From: Tautonia sociabilis
GTDB lineage: Bacteria; Planctomycetota; Planctomycetia; Isosphaerales; Isosphaeraceae
Length of the DNA: 64,000 bases
Reading direction: 5' to 3'
Assembly: GCF_003977685.1 (NCBI RefSeq)
Contig: NZ_RYZH01000001.1
Location: 1 to 64,000 of the forward strand
The notes under the pieces were generated by a model, which did no database searches, was not told the origin of the DNA, and saw nothing but the letters and a program-made list of their open reading frames with translations. This document shows positions 9,148 through 17,285 of the stretch, piece after piece (the first letter of the stretch is position 1; each line of letters opens with the position of its first letter). Both the position numbers and the translations under genes were made by a program.

Positions 9148-10446
9148 TCAGTAGAGGGGATGGACCGTGCCGGCGGCGTCCTTGTAGGCCAGCTTCCCGA
9201 GGGTGCTGCTGAAGTAGATCGAGTGGTTGGAGGCCGAGGCGTCCGGGAGTGACGCCGGCCGCAGGCCGCCGTCGCCGAGGATCCCGGCGATCGTCGCGCC
9301 GGCCGGGTCCTGGATCGCGACCAGCGGGGCGGTCATCCCGGAGACTCCCCGGACCTCCAGCGCCGGGATCCCCGCGTTCTGGGAGCGGAGGGCCGTCCGG
9401 TTGATCGCCAGGATCGCGAAGTCGACCGCGTCGGTCCCGCCCTGGGCGAACACCGCGGAGTTCTGCACCGAGCCGCCGTCGGCCAGGGCGTACAGGCCGA
9501 TGTTGACATCCGGGCTTCCCGCCCCGCTCGTCGCCTGCGCGAAGATGCAGCGGTTGTTCTTGGCTCCGGAGGCGACGTGGAACGTCGCGTAATTGAAGAC
9601 GCCCGCCCCCCCCGGGCCCGAGGTGACGAACCGCCCGGCGATCCGGCTGACCATCGCCGGGTCGGCGTTCGCCTGCGCGATGTCCAGGGCCAGACCGTGA
9701 GCGTTGGCGGCGACGTGCAGCGGGCTGCTCGGCGCCGTGCCGATTCCCAGCTCACCGGCCGGAGAGACGGTCAGTCGCACCGAGCCGTCGCCGGCCCGGA
9801 CCAGCAACACCCCGGCCGTCTGACCGGCGGCCCCGTCGACCACCAGGGCCGGCCGGGCCGGGTCGGCCGAGGAGACATGGAGCTGCCCGGCGGCCGGATC
9901 GGAGTCGATCCCGACCTGAAGCGAGGCCAGCATGACCTGAGGCTCGGTGAATCGGTTCGTCTCGCCGACCAGCGCCAGATCCTCCGGCCTCAGTCCGGGA
10001 GGTCGGTCGGCGACGAACCCGAGGGAGGAGGGGGAGAGGTAGGAGAAGGTCCCCCGCAGCTCGCAGGTCGCCTCCCCGTCGGCGACCGAGGGGCGGCACT
10101 CCCCCTTTTCGACCTTCGAGAGGGAGGGGACGCATCCTCCGCCGAGATCGGCGCCGTCGAGCAAGTCCATTGCCAGCCCGGCCAGGCGGTCGGCCTCTCG
10201 GAACCGGGAGCGGGCGTCGTCTCCCCGGACGGAGATCGTCACCCGGTAGGAGACTCGTCGCAGGGTGGTGTCCGGATCGTCGGTGGGCGAATCCTCCCAT
10301 CCTCCCGGCGAGACGACGGCCATTGGGGACGGGCCGACGCCGGCCGCTCCCCTCGGAGCGTCGTCGAGCCGGACGGCGCGGAAGGCCCGGCTCGATGCCA
10401 GGGCGGAGACGATCGCGTCGTAGGCATCTCGGTCAGAATAACTCAT
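9148..10446 (-). CDS. Tail-completion/tail-fibre-like virion protein
   Basis: 432 residues that look like two parts. Residues 1 to about 140 (DRDAYDAIVSALASSRAFRAV, TLRRVSYRVTISVRG) resemble the alpha/beta neck or tail-completion proteins that cap a tail. Residues about 160-432 are repetitive, beta-rich and end in SIYFSSTLGKLAYKDAAGTV, a form common at the C-termini of phage fibre or tail-adhesion proteins. If correct, one protein joins the head-tail interface to a fibre, as in short-tailed particles. The assignment is from pattern and position. The start overlaps the upstream stop as ATGA (10446-10443). Confidence 0.55.
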   Translation of the reverse strand: MSYSDRDAYDAIVSALASSRAFRAVRLDDAPRGAAGVGPSPMAVVSPGGWEDSPTDDPDTTLRRVSYRVTISVRGDDARSRFREADRLAGLAMDLLDGADLGGGCVPSLSKVEKGECRPSVADGEATCELRGTFSYLSPSSLGFVADRPPGLRPEDLALVGETNRFTEPQVMLASLQVGIDSDPAAGQLHVSSADPARPALVVDGAAGQTAGVLLVRAGDGSVRLTVSPAGELGIGTAPSSPLHVAANAHGLALDIAQANADPAMVSRIAGRFVTSGPGGAGVFNYATFHVASGAKNNRCIFAQATSGAGSPDVNIGLYALADGGSVQNSAVFAQGGTDAVDFAILAINRTALRSQNAGIPALEVRGVSGMTAPLVAIQDPAGATIAGILGDGGLRPASLPDASASNHSIYFSSTLGKLAYKDAAGTVHPLY

Positions 10447-10691
10447 GGAGAGGCTCCGCGAGGTCGTCGGGCAGGGATGGGGGCGGGGCCGATGCCCCTG
10501 GTCCTCGGTAACAGGCCGGAGAGCCCCGCCCGGGGACGGGAGTGGCCCTCGGGGGCGAAGGTGTCGAGGAGAGCGCCAGCCGCCCCGAGCGGCCGGGGAT
10601 CAAATCGCCGGACGATCAAGCGATCACGTCGGGAGATCCTCATTCTCGGCGTCCGGGGAGGGGCGCCCATCTCTCGCCGAAGGATGTTCAC
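10443..10691 (-). CDS. Small basic hypothetical protein of the virion module
   Basis: 82 residues, rich in Arg and Pro, with no recognised domain. Its composition is close to that of spurious frames in this GC-rich DNA, so sequence alone would not support it. What argues for it is that both its start and its stop overlap the neighbouring virion genes by exactly ATGA. That is expected for a translationally coupled gene in the position where head-completion proteins sit. Confidence 0.45.
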   Translation of the reverse strand: MNILRREMGAPPRTPRMRISRRDRLIVRRFDPRPLGAAGALLDTFAPEGHSRPRAGLSGLLPRTRGIGPAPIPARRPRGASP

Positions 10692-11347
10692 CGAATCAGT
10701 CGAGTGCCCGGTCGGGGTGCCCGGCCAGGGCCGAGGATCGAGCCGATGGACGACAGCCGAGTCACCAGGGCCTCGAACTCTTCCCGGAAGAGCCTCGCCC
10801 TCGTGGCGAAGGTGTCCCCCTCCTCGCGGGCCATCGCCGCGTACCGACGGGCGAGAACGAGCAGGACGACCGCGTCCCGGAGTGCCTCCGAGGCGTCGGC
10901 GTCGAGGGGAGGCGAGCCTGGGGAGGGCGGGTCGAGACCGAGGATCCGATCAAGCTCCCGACTCGCCTGGGAGAGCTGTGGTGCCAGAGTCGTCGAGACG
11001 AACTCCACACCGGTCAGCCCCTCGGGAGGAGCAATCGGAGCCCCGGCCTCCAGGCCGAGCCTCCGGAGTGTCAGCGATCCCGAGGAGGAGGCCGAGACGC
11101 CGAGCAGCGTCCCAGGCGTCCGGAAGAACTCGGGGGGGCCGACCAACCGGACGACGTGCCCGGAGGCGATCCCGGCGGCGGCGAAGTCGACGGAGGCCGA
11201 GGTCAGGGTCCGTCGGTCCGCTGGGCTGAACGCGCCGTCGAGCCCGGAGGCGAGCACCTGGTCGGCCGGGAAGAGGGTACCGAGGTCGTCGCTCGCCGTC
11301 AGGGCGACGTCCTCGTCGGTGGCGTAGGCATCGAGGTTCATGCTCAT
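10688..11347 (-). CDS. Head-tail connector-like protein
   Basis: 219 residues beginning MSMNLDAYATDEDVALTASDDLGTLF. The C-terminal third is helical (EALRDAVVLLVLARRYAAMA, REEFEALVTRL), and the centre has a beta-rich region. The layout and position downstream of the capsid gene fit an adaptor or connector protein of the gp6 kind, which builds the ring below the portal. Family assignment is inference. The start at 11347 overlaps the upstream stop by ATGA; a second in-frame ATG at 11341 is possible. Confidence 0.55.
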   Translation of the reverse strand: MSMNLDAYATDEDVALTASDDLGTLFPADQVLASGLDGAFSPADRRTLTSASVDFAAAGIASGHVVRLVGPPEFFRTPGTLLGVSASSSGSLTLRRLGLEAGAPIAPPEGLTGVEFVSTTLAPQLSQASRELDRILGLDPPSPGSPPLDADASEALRDAVVLLVLARRYAAMAREEGDTFATRARLFREEFEALVTRLSSIGSILGPGRAPRPGTRLIR

Positions 11348-11721
11348 GATTCGTCGTTCGCTCCCGAGCCCGGCTCCGGCCGGCGGCGCCGGGGAGTGCC
11401 CCGGCTCGAGGCCCCGGCGGGCCGGGGCCCGTGTTCGAGGGACCAATCGGCGTCGCAGCCCCGGGAGACGGCCGAGAGCATCGCATCGGCGGCATCGGCG
11501 GCGATCCGCAACTGGTCGCGGAAATCGGCCGCCTGTCGGAGGATGTCGGAGGCCGGTCGGCCGTCGGCGGCGGCCTCGACCGCCTGGGCGCAGAGGGTCG
11601 CCAGCGCTCCCAGCGCCGGCACGCGGCGGGCCGCCCCGGCCAGCTCGGGACGGCCCGCCTTCTCGGACTCGGCGTCGACGAACTCGGGGACGCCTCGGAA
11701 GTGAAACTCAAGTCGGCTCAC
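11344..11721 (-). CDS. Hypothetical virion-module protein (GTG start)
   Basis: 125 residues from a GTG at 11721, chosen because a GGAGGA ribosome site lies about 8 nt upstream and the frame before it is Pro/Arg-rich noise. The N-terminal half begins SRLEFHFRGVPEFVDAESEK, followed by helical Ala-rich segments (LGALATLCAQAVEAAADG). The tail is Arg/Pro-rich. No domain is recognised. It lies between capsid and connector genes and is coupled to the connector by ATGA. Confidence 0.55.
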   Translation of the reverse strand: MSRLEFHFRGVPEFVDAESEKAGRPELAGAARRVPALGALATLCAQAVEAAADGRPASDILRQAADFRDQLRIAADAADAMLSAVSRGCDADWSLEHGPRPAGASSRGTPRRRRPEPGSGANDES

Positions 11722-11845
11722 GGGTCGCGTCCTCCGGGGTGGCCCCGGTGGAGGAGGGAGATGTGGGGGGAGGGGGCCCGGATCGAGATCCGGGCCCCCC
11801 GGGCGGTCCTGCTCCGTCGGCAACAGGTGCCGACCTGGGCCGGAA

Positions 11846-12988
11846 TCAGCTCGCCGAGAAGGCGGTGATCCCCTCGAGCCAGGCGTGGTGCGACTCGTTC
11901 TCGACCTCGATGGCACCCTCGGCGATCCAGTCGCCCTCGAAGGCGTCTCCCCGGCTGCCGCGGGGGCTCCAGTACTCATTGCGCTTCATCCGCAGCCGGA
12001 TCTCGCTGCTGGTCAGCGCGATCGCGGTGAACGGGCGGAGCAGCGGGGCCTCGATCAGCGAGATGCCGCCGAGGAAGGGGGCCTCGAAGACGTCAATCGG
12101 CAGGCCGAAGACATTCACGCCCGCGTCGATCCGCTGGGCGGCGTGCCCCCAGATGGCCAGGCCGGTCATGAAGTTCGACGAGACGAGCATCACGTCCGGC
12201 GAGCCGCCGTTGGCCCGGCAGCGCTCCAGGGTGTCCCGGATCAGGTCGCTCGGCTTGTAGGCGCCGGCGTTGGTCGGCGTCGAGACCCGGTTGGTCGACA
12301 GCAGCGACCGCAGGCCGCGCTGCTTCGGCCGCCCGGCGACGGTCGGGGCCTCGCCCAGGCCGTAGTAGGAGGAGACCTCCATGTCGTCCATCAGGTTCTG
12401 GAGCGCGTCCATCTTGTGCTGGTCGAACGGCGTCTGGATGCCGGGAGACGTCTGGTAGCCGAGGCTCGCCTGGAGCGAGCCGCCGATCTGCACCGGGTGC
12501 TGGAAGGTCTGGCAGTACTGGACGACGCCGGTCGGGGCCAGCGCGACGCCGCTTTGGTTCACCTCGGCGCCGGTCCGGCTGTTGCCGATCAGGCGGACGA
12601 CCCCGCCGACCGAGGCGGAGCCGGCGGTGGTGCCCTCGGCGGCGCGGCGGACCTGCACGACGCCGGTGGTCAGGTTCGGGTCGGCCAGGACCTCGATCCG
12701 CTCGCCCGAGGGGAGCTCGAGCACATCGCCGACCATGAACGAGCCGGCGTCATCCAGGGTAATCTGACCGTCTCCCGCGGCGACCGCCGCGGCCAGCGTG
12801 GCCGTCCGCTTGCGGAAGGCCCGGTTGATCATCGAGAAGGTGGTCGAGCCGACCGGCAGCCGAGGCAGCCGGGTGACCAACGGGCAGCGGTTGACGAACC
12901 AGTTCGCGGCCACGACGTGGATGTCGTTGCGGATCTGGGCCTGGTGGTCCGAGGCCTTCTGGATGCCTTGCAGGAACGTGGTAGGCAT
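11846..12988 (-). CDS. Major capsid protein (DUF5309 / SU10-type)
   Basis: A 380-residue protein fitting the DUF5309 family, which includes HK97-fold major capsid proteins of SU10-like phages. Recognisable segments are the N-terminal WFVNRCPLVTRLPRLPVGST, the glycine-rich P-domain-like segment with QCRANGGSPDV-type helices, the KQRGLRSLLSTN segment, and the FGLPIDVFEAPFLGG core strand. It lies directly after the scaffold-like gene, the classical order. No capsid maturation protease is encoded nearby, so assembly would need none or borrow one. An ATG at 12988 with a weak GGAA site is used. Confidence 0.8.
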   Translation of the reverse strand: MPTTFLQGIQKASDHQAQIRNDIHVVAANWFVNRCPLVTRLPRLPVGSTTFSMINRAFRKRTATLAAAVAAGDGQITLDDAGSFMVGDVLELPSGERIEVLADPNLTTGVVQVRRAAEGTTAGSASVGGVVRLIGNSRTGAEVNQSGVALAPTGVVQYCQTFQHPVQIGGSLQASLGYQTSPGIQTPFDQHKMDALQNLMDDMEVSSYYGLGEAPTVAGRPKQRGLRSLLSTNRVSTPTNAGAYKPSDLIRDTLERCRANGGSPDVMLVSSNFMTGLAIWGHAAQRIDAGVNVFGLPIDVFEAPFLGGISLIEAPLLRPFTAIALTSSEIRLRMKRNEYWSPRGSRGDAFEGDWIAEGAIEVENESHHAWLEGITAFSAS

Positions 12989-13048
12989 GGGAATTCCGAT
13001 GGTTCAATTCAAGAAAAAGCAAATCCAAGCGAATCGGTCGGTTCGTCC

Positions 13049-13678
13049 TCAGACCCGGCGCCGTCCGAGTCCGATGGGGACGCCCAGCTCCCGCCGGGAG
13101 GCCTGAACGGCCTCTCGCCATTGCTGGAGCACGGTCTCCCCCAGGGTCCTGGGCGGGGAGGCCGCCGGAGCGCTGGAGGCCGATCGCGAGTCTCCGGGGG
13201 GCGCCGTCCCCCCTCGAGACGCCGGCCGGACGAAGTGGGAGTAGTCCGGACCGGCGAGCCAGGAGGCGACCGCGTCCTCGACGGACCGGCCGTCCCGGGA
13301 GCGGACCCGGAGCCGATCGGCCTCGTCGACGACCTCCAGCTCATCCCTCCAGAGCGCGATCAGCTGCGCGGCGGCCCCCCGGACAAGCGGCCGACCGGCC
13401 AGGGCCGCCGCCAGCTCCTTTTCCTTGAGGGCCGTCTTGCAGGCGCGCTCCCAGTCCTCGGCCTTGCGGGCCAGCCGGCTCCGCTCCTCGTCGAACCGGC
13501 GTTCCAGCGTCCGGAGCCGCTCCTCGGCGGCGCGGCTCGCGTCGGCCGGGCTGGGGTCGGAGGCCGAGCCCGGGTCGGGGGCCTCCGGTCCCGGCCCGGC
13601 CTCGCGGGCGGTCGCGGCGCCGGCGGTTGCGCCCCCCTCGCCGGCCTCGGGGTTCAGCAGGATGCGGTGCGGGGTCAT
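13049..13678 (-). CDS. Scaffold-like coiled-coil protein
   Basis: 209 residues with a disordered Ala/Pro/Gly-rich N-terminus. A long charged helical segment follows (about residues 48-95, AAEERLRTLERRFDEERSRL and RKAEDWERACKTALKEKEL), and then a second folded part. A coiled-coil protein placed between portal and capsid is what capsid scaffolding proteins look like; the family itself is not recognised. The gap to the capsid ATG is 60 bp. Confidence 0.6.
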   Translation of the reverse strand: MTPHRILLNPEAGEGGATAGAATAREAGPGPEAPDPGSASDPSPADASRAAEERLRTLERRFDEERSRLARKAEDWERACKTALKEKELAAALAGRPLVRGAAAQLIALWRDELEVVDEADRLRVRSRDGRSVEDAVASWLAGPDYSHFVRPASRGGTAPPGDSRSASSAPAASPPRTLGETVLQQWREAVQASRRELGVPIGLGRRRV

Positions 13679-13742
13679 GGTCCGTCCTCGGCGGTCGATT
13701 CGGGTCGGTTCGTGACGGTGAGACTCAGGGTCGCGGGGCAGC

Positions 13743-13862
13743 TCAGGGGCGGCGCTCGATCAGGCCGAAGGCCAGTGGGAGCACCAGGGTCACGATCACC
13801 GTCACCCCGAAGAGACCGACGGAGATGGCCGAGACGAGCTTGGTCACCAATTCAGGATTCAT
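13743..13862 (-). CDS. 39-residue single-pass membrane protein
   Basis: Starts at an ATG (13862) with a GGAGGA ribosome site and encodes MNPELVTKLVSAISVGLFG followed by a hydrophobic helix and a short polar end (LIERRP). It is small enough to be a holin-like or membrane-docking peptide, but no lysis enzyme is present. It lies between portal and scaffold genes, an unusual place for lysis functions. A longer version from a GTG at 14045 is Arg/Pro-rich and less likely. Confidence 0.5.
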   Translation of the reverse strand: MNPELVTKLVSAISVGLFGVTVIVTLVLPLAFGLIERRP

Positions 13863-14046
13863 CACGTCTTCGTCCTCCGGCAGCCGGACCGCCCTCGCCG
13901 TCGATCCCGGCGCGTCGCCCCGGCCGCCCTGATGCGCGCCGGCCGCCCGGGGGGCGACACCGGCGCTGTTTCGAATGGATGGGGGAACACGATCTGGTCG
14001 ATTCGTTCGAAGGGGGGAGCCGAGGGGCCTTCCCCGGCTAATCACG

Positions 14047-15675
14047 TCAGATCACGTTGATGTCCTGGAAGACATCACGTCGGGCGACTTCGTCGTAGGG
14101 GGCCGTTCCGTCCCTCTTCCGGGCCCGCGACCTTTCCTCCACATACGAGGCGATCTCGCGCTCGCACTCCGAGTACTGGGGGTCGGCCAGCCCGGGTAGG
14201 CAGAGACGGAGCAGCCGGGAGAGCATCAGGGCCTCGCAGGTTGGCAGGGCTCCGGCCCGGCCGGCGATGGCCTGGAAGTCGGCCGCGGCGCGGGCGACCG
14301 CGTCGGCCGTGTACAGGTCGAACTCGGCCGGGTAGAGGATCTCGATCCCGGCGAGCAGTTCGGCGGCGGGAGGGCCGTCGCCAAGGACCATCAGGGCGAA
14401 CTCGGCCGCCACGCGCTCCGCCTGGGCCAGCACCCGGGCGATCTTCGCCAGGCGGTTGTTCCCGTCGGCCTGGTCGATCAGCTTCGCCAGGCCCGACTGC
14501 GCGACCGCCTCCCGCACCGGGGTGCGGACGAGCGAGGCGTCGCGGTCCACGTCGTCCCGGATGTCGGCCTTGTTCCGGCGGATGGACTCGGCGCTTTCCT
14601 TCGGGAACTCGACGACGTCGAACCCCTCGTAGGTTGCCTGCCCGCCCTGGACGTTCTTCTTCTTCGGCAGGAGCCATCCCGGACCGATCGGCACCGTGCC
14701 GTCGGGCTGGATGTAATCCTCCGGCCCCTGAAGCAGCGGGTGGGCCTGGGTCGTGTCGGAGAGGATCAGCTCCGAGTCGCGGTTATAGTACTCGCGCTGA
14801 CGTTCGGCGATCCCCTCATATCGTGACTGGCCGATGTTCCGGCATCGCGGCTTCTTCCGGTCGAAGACCCGGACGATCGGCACACGGCCGAACGGGTGCG
14901 GTGTTTCGGCGAGCACCGTGCCGGACTCGTCGTAGAGCGTGGAGCCTTCGGCCGTCCATTGGCGGTAGCGCGTCTCGGGGCCGTCGGCCGTCTCGTGCCG
15001 TTCCAGCACGAGGCATTCCTCGTAGCGCTGGCCGGTGGGATCGAGCCGCCACCAGAGCATGTTCTCCGGCAGGATGACCGAGGCGACGCAGGCATCGAGC
15101 CCCAGCCGGACGAGGTCCGCCCTGGTCTCGATCTCCTCGCCGGCGGGGGCGGGCGGGTGGTCGAAGCAGAGGTCAAGCTGGCCGAGGGTCAGCAGGAGCG
15201 GGGCGACCGTCTCGGCCATCCACTGGTCGATCGTGGTCCCGCAGCCGTCGATGTTCTGCCACCAGGCCTCCAGCGCCTTGGGGCCGGAGCGCTTGATCTC
15301 CCGGGCGTAGATCCGCGCCAGGTGCGTCTCGATCGCCTCGGCCAGGAAGGTCGGCACGGGAGTCCGGGCGCGGCGGAGCTCGTAGTCGTCGTCGGTGGCG
15401 AAGGTCGCCGGGTCGGGGGAGATCACCGACGGGGAGAACGGGTCGGCCCCGGGGATCGGCGAGGAGGAGCCGGCCTCTCTCGGGTCGGGGTACTCCCGCT
15501 TGTGGCGGATCAGGTTGCGGACGGGGAGGCCGCGACGGTCGAAGCCGTAGACGGCCTGGCGGTAGCGCTCGCCGCCCTCGAGTGAGTCGAGCAGCCACCG
15601 CCACCGCTGGGCGTGCTCTTGCCATTCCGGATGCCGGCGGCCGAGCAGTTCGAGGGTGTCGCGATTGGTCGGCAT
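14047..15675 (-). CDS. Phage portal-like protein
   Basis: A 542-residue protein with the features of a portal, the dodecameric ring through which DNA enters the head. It has an N-terminal helical region and a wing-like beta region with WRLDPTGQRYEECLVLERH and PFGRVPIVRVFDRKK. A long helical stem/crown segment follows (RNKADIRDDVDRDASLVRTP, GNNRLAKIARVLAQAERVAA). It follows the terminase gene by 68 bp in the canonical order. An AGGAA ribosome site precedes the ATG at 15675. The exact portal family is not recognised. Confidence 0.72.
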   Translation of the reverse strand: MPTNRDTLELLGRRHPEWQEHAQRWRWLLDSLEGGERYRQAVYGFDRRGLPVRNLIRHKREYPDPREAGSSSPIPGADPFSPSVISPDPATFATDDDYELRRARTPVPTFLAEAIETHLARIYAREIKRSGPKALEAWWQNIDGCGTTIDQWMAETVAPLLLTLGQLDLCFDHPPAPAGEEIETRADLVRLGLDACVASVILPENMLWWRLDPTGQRYEECLVLERHETADGPETRYRQWTAEGSTLYDESGTVLAETPHPFGRVPIVRVFDRKKPRCRNIGQSRYEGIAERQREYYNRDSELILSDTTQAHPLLQGPEDYIQPDGTVPIGPGWLLPKKKNVQGGQATYEGFDVVEFPKESAESIRRNKADIRDDVDRDASLVRTPVREAVAQSGLAKLIDQADGNNRLAKIARVLAQAERVAAEFALMVLGDGPPAAELLAGIEILYPAEFDLYTADAVARAAADFQAIAGRAGALPTCEALMLSRLLRLCLPGLADPQYSECEREIASYVEERSRARKRDGTAPYDEVARRDVFQDINVI

Positions 15676-15743
15676 GGTCGTTCCTGGGAGTCGTCAAGGG
15701 GGAAGCATCGGCGCCGGCTCCACGCCGGCCAGCGGGGCTCGCC

Positions 15744-17285
15744 TTAGAAGACGCTGCGGGCGGGCACCCGGCCGAGGGCCGGGGCCGGGGCGCGGCCGTC
15801 AGGGAACCGGGTCCGGAGCCCCCCGCGGAGGGCGTCCATCAGGTCCTCATGCGGGTGCTGCGGGTCCTCGGGGTGGTCGGCCCACTGGCCGGCTCTTCTG
15901 GCCCTTCGGTAGTGCTGGAAGGCTCGGATCGTGTGTTCACAGCGCGGGTGGATGAGCAGTCGGGTGCCGCCGTCGGCCGGGCGGAGGAACGACTCGACCA
16001 GCGCCAGGCCGTCGGTGACCGACGCCCCCCCCGGCCAGAACTTCAGGTTCCTCAGCCCAGCCCGCTCGTACTCGCCGAGCACCGTCGGCCCGACCGCCGT
16101 ACGGGCGTTGCCGGCCGGGTCGGTCGAGGCGACGTCGATCCGCCCCAGGCAACGCTCCCGAGCCACCTCCAGGATCGCCCGGGCGTTGTGCTCGGCCGAA
16201 CGGCCTTCCTCCAGGTACTCGGCGAAGACGTGCACCTGATCGACCGTGCCCATCGGGGTCGATACGCCGACGACCTGGAAGAAGACCGCCCCGGTGAAGA
16301 CCCCCGAGTCCACCGCCAGCAGCACCGGCCGGCTCGGGTCGAACTCGGCCGCTTCGCTGACGTTGGCGACGGGGTCGAACCCCGAGAACCAGAGCCCGTC
16401 GGCCTTCGGCCCCCGGCAGAGGTAGTCCGCCTCGAAGGCCCGACGGCTGACGACCCGGGCCTTCTGAATCAGGGCGTCGATCCCGTAGTGCCCCGACGCC
16501 CGCTTGGCCTTCGGCCGGCCGAGCGGATCGGAGTCGCGATCCTCGTGGCACCAGGAAACGATCGGGCACTCCGGGCACTTCTCCAGGTTCGGCCCGCTTC
16601 TCTCCTCAGGACAGCGCTGAAGCACCTCGAAGATGCAGAAGGAGTAAAGCGGAAACTCGTTCCCCCGGGCCCGCTCGATCAGGTTCGACATCGGGCCGTC
16701 GACCCGATGCCAGGTCGAGGTCATCAGGACCGAGGCCGGGGTGTCCCCCCGGTTCATGCACATGCCCAGCGCCGCGTCCCGGCAATCGGGGTCGATCTCG
16801 TCGACCTCGTCCAGCTTCAGGCTTGGGACGTGCGGCCCCCTCACGCTCGTGGGAGAGGCGGCGAGCACGCGCACCTCGGACCCGTTGGTGTACACCGCCC
16901 TCGACTCGGTGAGCTTCTCCAGGGCCGGGTCGTCCCGGGCGAGCTCCGCCAACGCCTGGTGTGCCTGCTGCGACTGCGCCAGGCTCCCTCCGAGCAGCCG
17001 GGTGCCGTGTCCCGGGTCGAACCGGCTGACGAGGTGGGTCTCCAGGGCCGAAAGGTACGATTTCCCCCCTCCCCGGGGGCCGAGGACCAATATGACGGGG
17101 GGCCGCTCCAGGAAGGCGTCGGCGAAAAACCGCCAGGGGGCCTGGTGCCCCCGGCAAACGGCCTTGTGCGGGATGTGAAGGCCGGCATGGGCCCGAACCC
17201 AACGCCGGAGGCTTCGCTCCGAGTCGGGGCGAGCCTCCAGGGCCGGGGCGATCGGGATGGTCGTTGCTCGTGGTCGCTTCGGCAT
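15744..17285 (-). CDS. Terminase large subunit (DNA-packaging ATPase/nuclease)
   Basis: A 513-residue packaging motor. The ATPase half has Walker A GPRGGGKS (69-76) and Walker B-like SLKLDEVDEID (155-165). The RNase H-like nuclease half has its acidic residues in LLAVDSGVF (D325), ASTDPAGNAR (D389) and HEDLMDAL (D481/D484). All catalytic residues appear intact. Between the halves is a four-cysteine cluster (C225, C237, C240, C246) that looks like a zinc knuckle. No small terminase subunit is visible upstream. It opens the virion module, with an ATG at 17285 and a GAGG site. Confidence 0.88.
   Translation of the reverse strand: MPKRPRATTIPIAPALEARPDSERSLRRWVRAHAGLHIPHKAVCRGHQAPWRFFADAFLERPPVILVLGPRGGGKSYLSALETHLVSRFDPGHGTRLLGGSLAQSQQAHQALAELARDDPALEKLTESRAVYTNGSEVRVLAASPTSVRGPHVPSLKLDEVDEIDPDCRDAALGMCMNRGDTPASVLMTSTWHRVDGPMSNLIERARGNEFPLYSFCIFEVLQRCPEERSGPNLEKCPECPIVSWCHEDRDSDPLGRPKAKRASGHYGIDALIQKARVVSRRAFEADYLCRGPKADGLWFSGFDPVANVSEAAEFDPSRPVLLAVDSGVFTGAVFFQVVGVSTPMGTVDQVHVFAEYLEEGRSAEHNARAILEVARERCLGRIDVASTDPAGNARTAVGPTVLGEYERAGLRNLKFWPGGASVTDGLALVESFLRPADGGTRLLIHPRCEHTIRAFQHYRRARRAGQWADHPEDPQHPHEDLMDALRGGLRTRFPDGRAPAPALGRVPARSVF

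Larger units (their letters stand above)
8892..17285 (-). mobile_element. Phage-derived capsid and DNA-packaging module
   Basis: Ten consecutive minus-strand genes run in canonical late-gene order: terminase large subunit, portal, small membrane protein, scaffold-like protein, major capsid, three connector-like genes, tail/fibre-like protein and a small protein. Every frame is intact and several ends overlap by ATGA. I find no integrase, excisionase, repressor, replication, lysis, capsid protease, tape-measure, tail-tube or baseplate gene, and no flanking tRNA or obvious att repeat. Base composition looks like that of the host. It may be a satellite, a remnant that lost its other half, or a domesticated particle such as a gene transfer agent. 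Confidence 0.75.
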
